The notes: generated by a model not told the origin, from the sequence alone. 64,000 nt of DNA from Heterobilharzia americana (GCA_944470555.2 OX104132.1:11355755-11419754), one strand, 5' to 3'; positions 1-12,328 are shown, numbered from the stretch's first letter. A program made the numbers and translations.

Positions 1-240
1 AATCACCTGGCATGTGGTATTTTCATATGGCTGTTGAATGAGGTTGTTAAAGGTTTGTGGCACTCAAACTATAGTGTTGAAGCAGCTGCCTGCCGAATTA
101 CTTCTCGGTCGAGACTATCGAAAGCCTTTTGAGAGTCGATGAAGTTGAGTTGACTGCCATTCTACACTTTGTTATATGATGATGCATAGCATCGCGTTGT
201 TATTTGATCCGTACATGATTTGGCTGCGCTTCGTGATCTA
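1..240 (-). mobile_element. RTE-type non-LTR fragment (family A), reverse transcriptase region, cut by window edge
   Basis: Antisense to the window. It is closely similar to 23,363-23,610 and to the plus-strand stretch around 45,760-45,900 that encodes LEKAFDSVD, the first conserved Asp block of reverse transcriptase. The 5' end of the element is lost near 240 and the 3' part runs off the left edge. No open frame survives. Confidence 0.75.
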
Positions 241-589
241 CAAAAAAGGAAGATTGTTTTCGGAGAAACAATAAAACCATCTGTATTATATACAATTGAG
301 CTATGTTACCCACAGTGACTCGAGCCTAGTATGCAAATCACAATCCTTAATTTCACTGATGATAATTCAATGTCAGTAAGTTAAATGTTCACTGACTGGT
401 TTAGGCTTACAAGCTACTAGAAATCAATGAATATTAACTCATAATAAAATGGTTCGAACAAGATCATAATGCTGTAGATTTATCAAATTTCTGCATTATT
501 TAAACCTTAGAAAATCTTTTCATTTGAGGTGTGTATCTCCTAATCGATAAATATAGTGACAAACATCATAAATATCCAGCCGTTGTACA

Positions 590-745
590 ACCGTGCCTTA
601 ATGGCTTAGTGGATAACGCTCTGGCGTTTAAAAACGATGAGTACTTGGTTCCACTCTTCGTGGGAACAACACTCAGCTGACATGTTCATAATAGAGTGAA
701 ACGTACGTCTTGGATTCCTTTGCTAGTCATCAACATGAATATAAT
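590..745 (+). repeat. hammerhead SINE copy S1 (degenerate ribozyme)
   Basis: The tRNA-like head (an A-box-like GGCTTAGTGGATAA near 603, a decayed B-box near 645) is followed by the element's GTGGGAAC block and a hammerhead-like stretch at 670-720. CTGA at 677-680 is followed by CAT instead of TGA. GAAA lies at 698-701 and a perfect three-pair stem III (ACG..CGT) at 701-708. The predicted cleavage base is C709. The core lesion should inactivate it. Confidence 0.6.
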
Positions 746-3700
746 ATTAAGTTTGTTTTCATTGACTTTTGATTATTCAATGTTAATAACAATATCGAAA
801 ATAACCTTGATTTATTTTTCATTGATTGGTAAAAACCAACACCTCAAAATAAAAGATGTTTTATTATTTGGTATGAAAATGTCTTAAAACCATTTGGCCT
901 ATGTAACATGAATAAATAATTTTAAACAAAGTTTATGACTAGAAGTGAAAGTTACAACACTTGTTTCAATCTTTAAGTTACAATTTTTATCGCAATCTTT
1001 TTACATAGATAACATTGTTTAAGACAGAATTCTACATGCTGACTATCATATTCAGAATTGATGACGATGATGATAATTTCTTTACCAACCTTATCCAACT
1101 CAGTTGATTAGTAAATCTTTTAAGGCTAAATTTTGTGGACTAGTTGGTCTTTTGATTTACTCACTATTCTACCAATCATAAGTTTTCGTCTCGATGCTCT
1201 ACTAACTGGTTGGTACAGTCATGGGCCGGAAACCTGGTAGTCGCTGGTTTGAACCGGGTCGCGGTCCAGATTTTCATTTCATCTTCCATCATCAGCCGGT
1301 ATCAATAATGGTCTGCCAAACTACGGCTATCTTAGATAGTCAAAATGATGATCAAAATTTGCTAATGCTACTACTTTGTAAAGTAACTTTTAACAAATAC
1401 ACTTCGTGTCAGCCGCTTCCTGCTAAAGCACATTACGATGAGTATTTCCTGAGCAACTGTTTTTTTCTTCTGACATCACATTACTGGGGTGTTGTATCAA
1501 TATGTATTTCCTGATGGGCATTTTTATTCTGGTTATGATATCAACACATTAGTCAGTCAAGTCAATTAGTAGTTGGAAATCCAAATAAAATATCAAATGC
1601 ACTTGGCAACCATGTGCATCTTCATGCGGCAAGCAAGGAGGCACACTAATTGTCTGAGGGTTAATGGTACTATCTAACTACCCAAACCTCGGTAGATAGA
1701 GTAAGTGTCGGTTTCCTCTAAAAACCAGCATATTCTAACACTTATCTAAACTTCAGGTCATTTCATCCAATATCAGTTAAGGCAGGTTTGGTCAAATGTG
1801 TAAATGGTAGAGCTGGAAAACTCACTAATCACTCCAAGGACCTAAACAAGAAATTAAACCACATAAAAAAAGCGTTAATAAGTAATGATTATGCTCTACT
1901 GTTGATGAAGAAATTCATACAAACACATTAGAAAGGAAATAATAAGAGTAACACAAGTACGAATAATGACGACAACACTAGTGGGAAGGAGTTCAAAGCT
2001 TCCATTGTTTTATCTTCTCAAGGAAGCGACATCAGAAACTTTACGCAGGATTCTCAACAAGGCTCCGATTAGGGTACTATTTCAACTTACAAACTCACCC
2101 ACAGATAAGTTTTGTCAGCTGGCATAAGGACCAAATAGAACCAACTAGACAAAATAATCTAATCTATCAATCCCCATGTGATGACTGCGAGGTCAAATGC
2201 ATAGGTCAAACAAGACGATTGGGGTCAGTTAGATTAGGTGAAGATGAGAATTTAGTCAAATATAGAATGACACATCTGAATAAGATGAATAATATAGAAG
2301 AGAACTCGGCCATTGCAATGCATGCATCAACATACAACCACACCATTGGGTGAGATAAAACCACTGTACTCAAGTCTAATATAATTAAGTGGAGAGAGAG
2401 AGAGATTGCTTACTGAATCTTTGTTCATCGAATCCAACACACAATCTAACACACGTAACAGAAATGATGCAACATCCATAGCAATAAAAACAAAGAATAT
2501 GAGATGTAACAGGATTATAAAAATTGACTTTTGGAAGTGATTTGATTCCATTGAGAAATAATTTATCCTCTTAAAGTCATCAAGTAAATAATAATACTGT
2601 GTCAGTGTGTGTTATGAATCAAATGAACAAATCTGCTATGGAATTAATTTCTATCACAGTGTACAAGTTTTCCATTTATGTCAAAGTAACACGAGGAATA
2701 GGTGATTCAAGAGACAGTGTATGAAGTCTTTTCATCACATCGAATGTTTCATACCAGCATTTTATAAAGCCTCTATACTACATGATGACGGGATGATATC
2801 TTGATCATAGGTTAGCTTTATATTATATGCGTAAATTAACCAGTAAATTAGTAATCTTTAGTCATTTTTAATACTTTATTTGCAATCGGAACGATCAATT
2901 TCAATTGTGTCTACTTTACATTACGTTACTGATGGTCATTTGATTTCTCTATGGCTTTTTTTTTAGTAATTACGGTGAATAGTGATCGCCTAATCGGTAT
3001 ACACAGAGATTGATATAGGATATCAAGATTCAACCGGAAACTGGTAAAACTCACATTTACCAGACTCTTCTCACATAAATTTACTTCAAATATTTGTCTG
3101 TCCAGTTGAAAGCATTCAAAACTACGTGATTTTCGTTTTAATTTTATGAAGAAAAGTGGTTCATCCAATGACTTATTTTGTAGTGACCCTAGTCAATTTT
3201 CTGTCTGATCAACATCTTAACTATGATCTGTCACTGCTGTATTTGTAACCTCTTTGTTTCTTTCATAGTTATCAGCATTAGGTAATTTCTTTTGAGATCT
3301 TTTAAAGGCTTCGAATACCCATTTGTTTACCGTGCGTTGTGATGCCCCAGTTTTGTATAAAACATTGTTATTGATCTGAACATTTTAACGTGTCTTTCCC
3401 ATACCATATTTTAAGGTATGACTAGTCGTCTACTTTCTGCCCATATTGTAATGTAAATCGCTGATTAGTTTAATCTTTACCTTTACTACGCCAATGTCTC
3501 AAATGGAGGACAAGGTCATGTGTGTACTTATTCACGTGTTTTGGGATTGATATTATGTTGTACTCTCGGAGTAATAAACTCTACCATCATCCAGCTTCAG
3601 TCTTCTCTCTATTCGTTCCGTGGTTGCATTCAGTGGCTCTTGCGTACTAAGTTAGGTGCGTGTAATATTCGTTCGGAATACATACAACACCTCAGTTGCG

Positions 3701-4180
3701 AAAAATAGACAACCTTGTGAGTTTAAAAATGATACTGTAGGGGATTTCACTGAGTGACCTAACTCATGGGAATCCTTCTCAGTAGTGACCTATTTCATTG
3801 GTAAAATCATATTTAATTTTACATTTTATGTATGTAAGTTGATTACTCGTTCATTTGTCAGTGTGCACTGAAGTCAGTCAGTGTTTATTAACACATCATC
3901 CGTCTAAGCTGCATAAGATTGACATTTTCATAATATTTCGGTCAGAAAAATCTAATTGGATTTTGTTATTAAACGGTAGGATAGTAGCCGCATCCAATGG
4001 AGGCGCGAATGACCTTGAGCAACCAATCATGTTACAAGAACATGGAAAAGACAACATAAAGGCATGAAACGTTTAAATATTAACATTGTGAATGATTTAA
4101 AAGGACAGTTTTCACAAATATGCTGTCAAAAGCTGCACCAATCTTCTATTTAAATACTTATGATGAAATCGAACCAATTC
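745..4180. other. intergenic stretch without recognised gene
   Basis: Apart from the repeat at 1,215-1,345 and a short (GA)n run at 2,393-2,404, nothing is recognisable. Open frames are short, AT-biased and without family similarity that I can see. A weak match to the 8,395 repeat lies around 1,650-1,745. Confidence 0.5.
1215..1345 (-). repeat. short dispersed repeat, inverted relative to 13,080-13,175
   Basis: The reverse complement of this stretch matches 13,080-13,175 over about 90 bp (shared blocks such as ATGAAAATCTGG and GTTTG.CAGACC). This copy holds a tRNA B-box-like GGTTTGAACC near 1,248. Function unknown; probably a tRNA-related SINE fragment. The short open frame across it is not credible as a gene. 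Confidence 0.45.
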
Positions 4181-4184
4181 ATGT

Positions 4185-4268
4185 CGATGTTTGGGCGGCC
4201 AGGTCGTGTGACTAGCCTTCATACAATAGGTGTGACTCACTGCCTACTGTACAGATGTGCATAAGGTG
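4185..4268 (-). repeat. tRNA-like dispersed repeat copy
   Basis: The reverse complement resembles 8,395-8,475 and 36,070-36,150 (shared GAGTCACACCTA and ATGAAGGCTA-type blocks, and the CTACCTGGC..CC block). Only the part upstream of the B-box-like motif is kept here. Confidence 0.45.
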
Positions 4269-4269
4269 C

Positions 4270-6060
4270 CTAAGTATGTTTTCTTTTTTTTCCAATTCAT
4301 TCGCATGAATTCTTCAAGATGGTTGTAAATCATTACATTCTAGCAGCCACGAATTACTCTGATCCTTTCTCTTAACCTTGATCAAAATGCTTTGATTAAA
4401 TTTGTATGGCTACGAGTAACGTAATGACCAAAATCAGAAGAATGATTCAGTGACTGGTAAAAATAACCTAAGGATATTAACTCTCTGTATGCAGACTACT
4501 GATTTGTGAAAATTATCATCTCACTGGAAAATATAAAGACCAAAAGATTTTCTATACGACTATTTGGCCTCACGTCAACACCATTTATGTCTTCTTATAA
4601 GTTTGTAATCTACACGATGGTGGAAAACAGTATCAGAATGAAACTGGGCACACAACAAATATACGTCGTTCATTGTTAGTAACCTATTGGCTAGGTTGCT
4701 TTCGATCTGATTGGTTATTCAAGATCATCTGAGATTTCTTTAGTTGTGGTTGCTATTTCTTTACTTCACCATAAAAAATGTATCACCGTAAATGCATATA
4801 AAGCTGATATATGTTTTGTGTTGAACTCACTGATGTTCGTTATCTGATCTATATAAGCCGTTTTTACTCACAGTGAGCAAAAGAGAAACAAAAGTAATTA
4901 GTATTCAATATCATTATCTTCTCACGACTGATTAAAATAAACATCATATTGGTCTAGCTTCGGGATACTAAATCAATAAATTTATAAACAGAAGCAGGCA
5001 TAAATTAATCAGGCTTAAAATACTAAAAGGATCTTCGGTTAAATAAGTAGTAGTAGTAGCACTGAAGTAAAATATATTGACCAATAGGGATGACGTCCAG
5101 CTACCCAATTGAGTTAGAGATAAATGACCTTCAAAAGACTGAAGTTTAGATAATGAAGGACATTTTTACTACTGAAGGTCAAATTACAAAGACAAAAAAA
5201 ATACTTTTATGTTGATAATCATATCTGCACAAATAGTGAAAATTGAAAAATTATCCAATTTTGTTTTCTTAAACAGTACAATTTCTCGACTCTATTAGTT
5301 TACAACATTTTCTACCAGTGAAAATCTTGAATGTTATTCTGTGATAAGAAATATTAAAATGTGTAAACAAAAAGAGATATGTTTTGTAATATACCTAAAT
5401 ACCTTGTTCTGTATGAACAGCTTAGTTAGCATACAAACAAACAATGGTTTATTTGAAAAAGATTTTACGCCTTTGTTCCTTTTAAACTGTAATTGGTATA
5501 TAACAAGATATGCTAAAGGTGAAATTGATTACTGTAAAGGAACTATTTTGGATATATGAGAGGTTAAAAATTTTTTTTTCTGGAACGTTTGTGTACTGAC
5601 TCATTACGTCTATGATAAAAGCAAGGTTAATGGCGATAATATTTTAATTTAAGAGAGATTATAGGCTGTTGGAGGGATCAGTTTCTTAGGTCATAAATTA
5701 ATTTTTTTAACACGTCAAAGTAAGAGAAAACTATGAATACTACGTTTACATTGGGGAACGTTATTCAGTTTCTCGATCAAACAAAAGAAAAATGATAGTG
5801 AATGTTGCACTGCATTTGAATGCCTATTTGAGACACTTACGATTTTCAGTATGTCGAGTTTCATTGGTTTCTTGCTGTTAAATTAATTACGGTATTAATG
5901 AACATGTATTTAATAGTATTTTAGGATTCTGCAGACATATATCTCCTAAACTTTCTACTGGAACCTAAGGCACTTATGTTTAATCAACCTAATCAGTATG
6001 ATTGAGACTTGATAAGAAAAACACCTCTCTATTGGCATGGGGGACTCCTTAAACATATCC
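4270..6060. other. AT-rich intergenic DNA, nothing recognised
   Basis: Both strands hold only short open frames with no conserved motif. One 72-codon frame at 5,341-5,559 has poor coding character and no similarity that I recognise. A (TAG)n run of four units lies near 5,048. Confidence 0.5.
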
Positions 6061-6067
6061 CTTAAGT

Positions 6068-6510
6068 GATTTCAGATTGGAACTCACTATGAACTGACAT
6101 CAGCTGGAGGGATTTTGGAAACTTGGGAGCACTGGAGAGCTGCTTCATCCTAGTGTGAGACTCCTCAGCAGTGCACACCTATGATCCCGTGGAGAGTCGG
6201 ACCCAGGACCTTCGGGTGCCGCGGCTAGTACGTTACCATAAAGCTACTATGTTGGAATCCAGTGTCCCATATTTCCTACCTGGATGGGGTCGCGCTACAA
6301 CGTGAACTGACAAAAGTAGGAGGTATACATCATTGGATTCCGACTGAGCGGCTCTATGGTAAAGTCCTGGGTTCGATCCTTGGAGCGGCGGAGTCATAGG
6401 TGCACACTGCTGGGGAGTCCCATATTAGGATAAAACAGCTGTCCAGTGCTCCCAGGTTTCCAGTGGTTCTGCAACTGATTTCAGTCTATGATGAATTCCA
6501 ACCTGAAATC
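6068..6510. repeat. foldback element F1 with tRNA-like arms
   Basis: The left end (from 6,068) reads GATTTCAGATTGGAA and the right end is its inverse, CCAACCTGAAATC at 6,498-6,510. Long imperfect arms follow (GGGAGCACTGG on the left, CCAGTGCTCCC on the right). The right arm holds GGGTTCGATCC near 6,369, a perfect-looking B-box core. It belongs to the family also seen at 14.5, 16.8, 28.8, 30.9 and 42.1 kb. No protein-coding capacity. Confidence 0.65.
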
Positions 6511-6899
6511 AACTAATGAATCTCCACAAACCTCCAACTTGAAGATACATTAGGCGCTTGATAGTATTCAGCTGGTGTTGGCTGTCAGTGTAATCTAGGA
6601 CGGGTGTTTCTCCCTATTCACGACTCGTCAGTAGACTGCATTTGTATGCCACTGAGTGATTGTATTTCTGTTGAGACTCGGGCCCAGCATCCATCACTCC
6701 AAATGCCAGCGTCTCGTGCATTAGGTAATTCAATCAAAAGGGCCACCTCAACAAATAGTATCAAAAGGACACTTTAGGTAGCATCTGTCTAAGTAGCGCA
6801 ATATGACAATTCATATCAACCAGTTTGGTCCAGTAATATAATCAGCAGGAAATGAAATGCATCAATAAATAACAAAAGGAATCCGCTGTACCAATAGTG

Positions 6900-7085
6900 G
6901 CTTTTGCGACTAAGTAGCTCAGTCAAAAATCCTCTAATATTCAAATAGATAATGTTGCTGAGTTTCAGACTCATTGAGAACAATATAACTCAGTGGGATG
7001 TAAGTCATTCCAGCTGATGAGTCCTGAGTAGGAAGAAATGAGCATCCTGGATCTCACTACCAGCCATCAGGAAACAAAAAACATC
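6900..7085 (+). repeat. hammerhead SINE copy S2
   Basis: The decayed tRNA-like head (CTCAGTGGGATG block at 6,990-7,000 instead of the usual GTGGGAAC) leads into the best hammerhead of the window at 7,009-7,051. The downstream part resembles the CTGGATTCCACTGCTAGCC block of other copies. The left border is vague because the head is strongly diverged. Confidence 0.6.
7009..7051 (+). ncRNA. hammerhead ribozyme, nearly intact
   Basis: Core CTGATGA at 7,014-7,020 and GAAA at 7,035-7,038. Stem I: TCCAG 7,009-7,013 pairs with CTGGA 7,047-7,051. Stem II: GTCC 7,021-7,024 against GGAA 7,031-7,034, three pairs plus a G.A opposition next to the core, with a six-base loop. Stem III: A-T-G 7,038-7,040 pairs with C-A-T 7,043-7,045 around a two-base loop, then C7046 as the cleavage nucleotide. 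Very short stem III is the known layout of schistosome hammerheads. Relative to the usual ACG/CGT stem III, both sides have changed together. Activity is untested; the G.A step could lower it. Confidence 0.75.
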
Positions 7086-7384
7086 GAAATGAATCAACAT
7101 GAACCGTATTCATAAATTTTAAAGTTCTCTACATTCTGTTTCTTATGTATGGGCAAGTTGTTAGCATCAATTCTTCTATTTAATATACTATGCAAACTCA
7201 CAAAAGGGAACCTGTCAGTCATTACTCTACTATTCAGTGGTATATTATCGTGATGTGCTACTCATCTCTAATCTCAATTCATATAACATGAATTAATCAA
7301 GTCTAAATGAAGTTCTTTCGAATGAGATTATCAGTACTATTTGTGACAATAACTTGCCAACAAATGAAATAATAAACTTTCAAG

Positions 7385-7525
7385 CATGACAAAATTATAT
7401 GATTGATGGAGAGTAGCTAACAGTGGGATTCAGTATATACATGTCGTCCTGTTTGAGACTCTTCAGCTGGATGCACCTGCCTCCAAGTGAGTAACATTGT
7501 CCCCACTAAAACTTGTACCCAAGAC
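7385..7525 (-). repeat. hammerhead SINE copy S3 (mutated ribozyme)
   Basis: On the minus strand the order is GTGGGGACA block, GCAGGTGCATCCAG, CTGAAGA (7,466 to 7,460), a paired stem II of GTCT/GGAC, then GACA instead of GAAA, and GAATCCCACTG. Position 7 of the core tolerates any base, so CTGAAGA is acceptable. The A-to-C change in GAAA and the lost stem III should inactivate it. Confidence 0.6.
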
Positions 7526-7664
7526 AAATCTCTTTAAACACCAAAGTATTATGGAATAGCCCACTGAACCGCTCTTCGTGCGATAGGTATAGTATAGCTT
7601 TGAAGGTATTACTTGTAAATCTCTCTTGTTGATTCAATCGAATTGGTTGACCACTACCGGTATA

Positions 7665-7800
7665 TAAACTCCTGTACGGATGCCTTGATATTGCCATCAT
7701 TTTCCATTTGATATAATTGATGCAGAGTAGCTAAAAGTGGAATCCAGGACCTGTCAGCTGATACATTTGCCTATCAGTGAATAGTATCCTCCTCACTAAG
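7665..7800 (-). repeat. hammerhead SINE copy S4 (internal deletion)
   Basis: On the minus strand, after the GTATCAGCTGA start of the ribozyme, the sequence jumps to CAGGTCCTGGATTCCACT. Stem II and GAAA are deleted. The tail block with GGCATCCG-like sequence is present at the outer end near 7,675. Lies about 140 bp from copy S3 in the same orientation. Confidence 0.55.
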
Positions 7801-7884
7801 GTCTATCAGTTTGGTCGAATCAATGGCTAAGATTTACAAGAAATAACATTAAAACTATGCCATACCCGTAGCACAAAGGCGTAA

Positions 7885-8135
7885 ATATTGTGACTCAGTG
7901 CGCTAATGCATAACGCCCTTTCGTTTGAAGCGACTGGTACTAGGTTCAAGTTTTAGTGCAAGGTAGGTAAACCCAGTTGACGAGTTCAAAATAAGACGCG
8001 TGAGAATACTGAATCCCACTGCTAGGTACTTTCCATCAATTAAATCATAGATTAGAATAACGTAATATCGAAGCAACTACACAGCAACCAATTAGCCAAT
8101 AGTGGCCGACCAAGTTGGTCGAATCAGTGACAGAT
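7885..8135 (+). repeat. hammerhead SINE copy S5, longest copy
   Basis: Contains the A-box-like head at 7,891-7,915, a B-box-like GGTTCAAGTT at 7,943-7,952, a badly decayed ribozyme (CAGTTGACGAG.. then GACGCG in place of GACGAAACGCG) around 7,975-8,020, the CCCACTGCTAGG block, and a tail ending near CAATAGTGGCCGACC, which is shared with 9,550-9,600. It shows the head, ribozyme, tail order of the family best. Confidence 0.6.
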
Positions 8136-8394
8136 TTACAATCTACACCAGCAAAATAAGACAAAATTACCTTTAACTTTCAACATTTTTGTTTATTTCA
8201 GTTGTTATAAGATTAATTTCGATAGCTTTGGATTGCTTCCAAAGAGTATGAAATAAAGTATTCATGTCTGAATGTCAGTTATCTGAAAGATTAACTTTGC
8301 GCTGTAAATTCGTTGAAAAGGTTACTAAGAACAGGATATTTTTTCGAAGGTTAGCAAATATATCTAGAATCAAAATCCACTCAATAAACTTATG

Positions 8395-8515
8395 CACATG
8401 TATAGAGTAAGGAATGAGCCACACCTACTGTATGATGCCTAATGATATTACCTCGCTACCCAAACTTCAGCAGGTGCCCTCGGGTTCTAACCTGTGACCC
8501 ATCTGTTGGAGACCA
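8395..8515 (+). repeat. tRNA-like dispersed repeat copy
   Basis: Similar to 36,068-36,172 and, inverted, to 4,185-4,268. Shared blocks are GAGCCACACCTACTGTATG, CTACCCAAACTTC and a B-box-like GGTTCTAACC near 8,481. Probably another tRNA-derived SINE family, without hammerhead. Confidence 0.45.
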
Positions 8516-9224
8516 AGCATCTAGTCCAGTTATGTAGTTGTTGAAGCGCCTTATCTGACCACAATACTAAAGTATTGTACTGAAGATGATATCAGCTGGG
8601 ATAAATAGGCTTTTCCAACTACTTATGTTATATAAAGGATATATATTGAAGGAGTAACTCTTAAGGCCAACCTAGCGACCATTGAAATGGTCAATTAGTT
8701 TTCTGCATTTTATGTAATAACTACTTTTCCAGCTGAAACAAATAGGCTACTTAGTGATTTCAGTAGTCGCTGGGGTCCCGTTTAGAGTAACGCTACTAAA
8801 AGATGCTTTTTATGGCATGTATAGGTCAATTGAGTCTTCTACTTTTACTAAAAGGTTAGACAGCTTCTAGTACAACTCATCCTTTGTGTCATCCCAACGG
8901 TAGTCAAACAAAGACTACACACCACGGAAAGGATGATTGTTTTTAATCCCTATCGTACCATCAAGTCAAACAGCACACAAGTGACTGCAGCTAGTATCCA
9001 GCAGAGAAATGCGCATCTATCTAGGATGTATATACATTTGGAATACTTATAGTACTATGAAACTACAAGATATTCAAAGGGTGACTTGTACTAACTCACC
9101 CACCTGGTCAGATGAAGTCAGGTAAGTAAGCATACCTATATAATGTATGCATATTTTATAAACAGGCAGAGACGGATAAAAAACGGCGATTACATCTATG
9201 ACCATGGACACCAAACTTTTGATA

Positions 9225-9400
9225 TTAGTAATGGATAGTGGCTAATAATGGAATCAAGAACGCGCATTTCGACCTATTTGACACTCGTCTATTAAGTACC
9301 GTCCTTCTGTTAGTGATATTTCTCTCAATAAAAACCTGAACCTTGTACCTGTCATTTCAAACGCCAGGGTGTTATCCAGTGGACCAATGAATCATGATAT
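9225..9400 (-). repeat. hammerhead SINE copy S6 (degenerate ribozyme)
   Basis: On the minus strand a tRNA-like head (GGTCCACTGGATAACACC block near 9,385) and GAAA with a GCGCG stem III are recognisable. The CTGATGA core has become TAGACGA and stem II is unpaired. Separated by about 40 bp from the 3' half copy S7 in the opposite orientation. Confidence 0.5.
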
Positions 9401-9439
9401 CCGCTCCTTGTACGACAGGTACACTATACTTTATATGCT

Positions 9440-9600
9440 ATAGCCTCTAATAAAAAGCACATTCTGGATTCCACTGCTAGCCACTATGCATCATTAATAT
9501 GAAAAAAACTGGAAATATGAACAACATCGAAGCATCCGCACAGAAGCTCCTATATCAATAGTACCTATCGACTCGGTTCAGTCATCGACGGGAAATTATA
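9440..9600 (+). repeat. hammerhead SINE copy S7 (3' half only)
   Basis: Starts within the ribozyme's 3' side (GCACATTCTGGATTCCACTG from 9,456) and continues through GCTAGCCAC and ATCGAAGCATCCGCACAG to a tail with TATCAATAGT. The catalytic core is absent. Confidence 0.55.
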
Positions 9601-10895
9601 TGCAATACCAAACTTTCCGCCAGACTGTTTTGCCATCCACCCTAACAAGGGGTATGAATACTAAACACTAAAATACATATTTAGTCTTAAGAGCTGATAT
9701 TTCGTAGATTATATTCCTCAGTACAAACTGTGGGACTTGAATAAGTTGGAAGTAATGTCAGGTTGGTAGCAGAACTAGAAGGCTTAGATAGAATAAAAAA
9801 AGAAAAATATTGATTTCAATAAGGAATAACTTCATAGCTGTTTTAAATACGAGGGTAGCTGATGCTCTTTGTTCATCAACACGGTATTACTGGAAACAAA
9901 TATGAGTTTATTTTATGTTGCATCATACTTATCGCACTGATGAGTTTCCCTAGGAACAACAAACGGAGAACACCTTCAGTTGAGGCGAAATGCAAATGGA
10001 TGAATAATTCCCACTAAAGTATAGCTGGGTATACTACTTGATGAGTGAAGTTGAGACTCCGTTAGTAACACAATTGTGTTGGCAGAGTGATAGACCAGTA
10101 GTCAAAATCTATGGATTCAAATTAGGTTTATAACTAGAACAATACAATTCACTTCACATTACCCCTAGTTTTTTTGAAAGCTATTTACCAAAAGACCTAC
10201 CCGTACATAGTAGGTTTAAGGCAACTATCTAGCGTTTAATGAGGTATGCAGTTTTAGCAACTAGTAATTACGTAAGCATACGAAATAATCCTTTAAACCC
10301 AGAATGAAGTAATAAGCAATAAACGTCTTCCATACATAAACTTTGGTACCATGTCTGTATGCAACTGTCATCTCGACTGAGACGAAAAACAAACATAAAT
10401 GGTGTAGTACCTGGCCGATGTAACTATACATCAACCCAAATAGTCAGACTTTGGATCAATACATTGAGATAAAATCAACAAAAGAGACGAGAAAAGTTAC
10501 GGAATGAACAAAGATATCTCTAATACGATTTTTGTTGAAGATTAAACTTCGATTAGAGGGTGAACATTTCTTTACACCACTGATTGCATGAACTAATACT
10601 GTACTTTGGTTTGAACATCATGAGGTTTAATACATCTGTTTTTCGATTCACTCAATATTGTGTTGACACCGACAGCCTTAATCGATGGTAGATCGACTGA
10701 GTCTCCTGATACAACCCGTCATTTATACTCAACTTCAACTTTTCACATGGGGTAACTGCTTCACTCTGACGATGCTGGAATGCGTGAAGTTGTTATTCCG
10801 ATTGACGTGTTATTAATTATTCGCCTACTTTATTCTCCAACTAATGATTCATATTAAACTGTACGATTGTGAACTAGGTTTAAGACAACTAGAAA
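9600..10895. other. intergenic stretch, nothing recognised
   Basis: No conserved coding frame or repeat family was identified. The CTGATGAGTTTCC near 9,939 was considered as a hammerhead core and rejected. Confidence 0.45.
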
Positions 10896-10899
10896 TTTT

Positions 10900-11128
10900 G
10901 AAATATGGTCATCACGCACCAGACCAGGTCACGCCTTCGAATGGAATCCAAAGGGGAAACGACAAGTTGGGTATCCGAGGTGAGGGTGACGTGGAGATCA
11001 TGTGAGAAAGAAGTGAAAGGTTGTGGGCAGCGGTGGAGCTAGGTTAAGAAAGAATAATGCAGAGAAGAAAGTACAATGGAGACATGCTACTAATGCCCTA
11101 TGTTCCACTAGGAACCCAAGGGAAAAAT
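10900..11128 (+). mobile_element. RTE-type non-LTR 3' fragment (family A)
   Basis: Carries the family A C-terminal region (GGGAAACGACAAGTTGGGTA, then GAGGTGAGGGTGACGTGGAG) and the 3' terminus CCACTAGGAACCCAAGGGA followed by only a trace of the AAT tail. Compare 46,735-46,925. Strongly 5'-truncated, no open frame. Confidence 0.75.
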
Positions 11129-11662
11129 AATACGTGCATATAATTGTCCTGTTTCAAGTCTTGATATTTTAGTAGTTGACTGAAACATGAAACCTCTGAT
11201 CGAATATATGTACGATGACTAAGAATATGTTACTTTTTATAACGATACAAGTTAGATGCAACTCGGGACCTAGTTATATCTAGCGCTCATGAAATTTCAT
11301 TAAAACAGAAGAATATTTATGCATTAATAGATGTCTCATGAATAAACTTTTTCAAAAGCAACTTTAACCATATGCTAGCTTGTTTTCTCACTGTTAGTTT
11401 TCTCGTTTTATTCACCATATTCACCCACTGCTCACTGACCGAAAAATCCTGTTTATCAGTGGCTATCACTAGATTGGTGTACCTATAGAAATGATTCCTC
11501 CGATTATGACTGACCATCGTTCAATAAGTCGTCTGGAGGAAGTTTATTAATCACTCTCAAAGATGAATTGCATAGTCGCAACAATCAGCGATTGGTCTCA
11601 AGCGGTTCATTCTCCTCAATTCATCTGAACTAAGCGTAAAAAGTTTTTATCATCACTGACAC

Positions 11663-12120
11663 TAATTATTTATTATTATTTGTCCCTTGGGTTACTAATG
11701 GAATATAAGGCTACAGTAGAACGTCTACAGTGAACTCTGCTCTCTGAAATCTTTTCAACCTGGCCCCACGACTGCCCAGAAGCTCTCATTTCTTCCTCAC
11801 ACCATCTCATCCATGTCACCCTCACCTCGGACGCCCAACTCGTCGCTTCCCATCTGGGTTCCACTCGAAGGCCTGATCTGCTGCGTGATGTCCCCAGTCG
11901 GCCTTCTCAGTATATGCCCAGTTTACTCCATCTCCACTTCCTTCTACATATTTGTTGAGTGATAGGTTCTTGGTTGGTTCGTTGCCAGATTGAGTTCCTT
12001 GTTGCCTATTCTTACTATTCTGGCCATCTGATCTTCAGTAACGAGTTAGCGTAGGCAGTTGTTGACGAATGTATGTAGTTTGTTGGAAATCCCTTTCGTA
12101 ACGCGCCAAGTAAGCTTGCT
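11663..12120 (-). mobile_element. RTE-type non-LTR 3' fragment (family A)
   Basis: Antisense copy beginning with a (TTA)n tail at 11,663-11,678 and the inverse of the AACCCAAGGGACAAAT terminus. A 62-codon remnant reads MEPRWEATSWASEVRVTWMR, nearly identical to the copies at 18,382-18,570 and 46,737-46,928. It covers only the last ~450 bp of the element, up to about the WRVTKG block. Confidence 0.8.
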
Positions 12121-12304
12121 AATAAATTAATCTAGGAAAATGTATGATTTCAAAAGGCATCATAACGACCTTAACGACTTTTGGACAAAACAGCTGGTTT
12201 CATTGGTTTACTGTTCACTTTGGGATGTGACTACGAAAACGATTAAAAGAAGACTGTGATTCACCACCAGATAGTATCAGAAATAAGGCAATGTATACAA
12301 ACGA

Positions 12305-12328
12305 CAGAGAGAGAGAGAGAGAGAGAGA
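12305..12328. repeat. (GA)n microsatellite
   Basis: Eleven GA units directly before the family B fragment. Confidence 0.9.

Noticed and set aside
597..668. tRNA gene
   Set aside because: A- and B-box-like motifs exist, but there is no clover-leaf with acceptor stem, and the same sequence recurs as the head of the SINE family.
9936..9965. CTGATGAGTTTCC..GGAAC as a hammerhead core
   Set aside because: Stem II would pair, but AACAAAC follows instead of GAAA, no stem III is possible and no SINE flanks are present.
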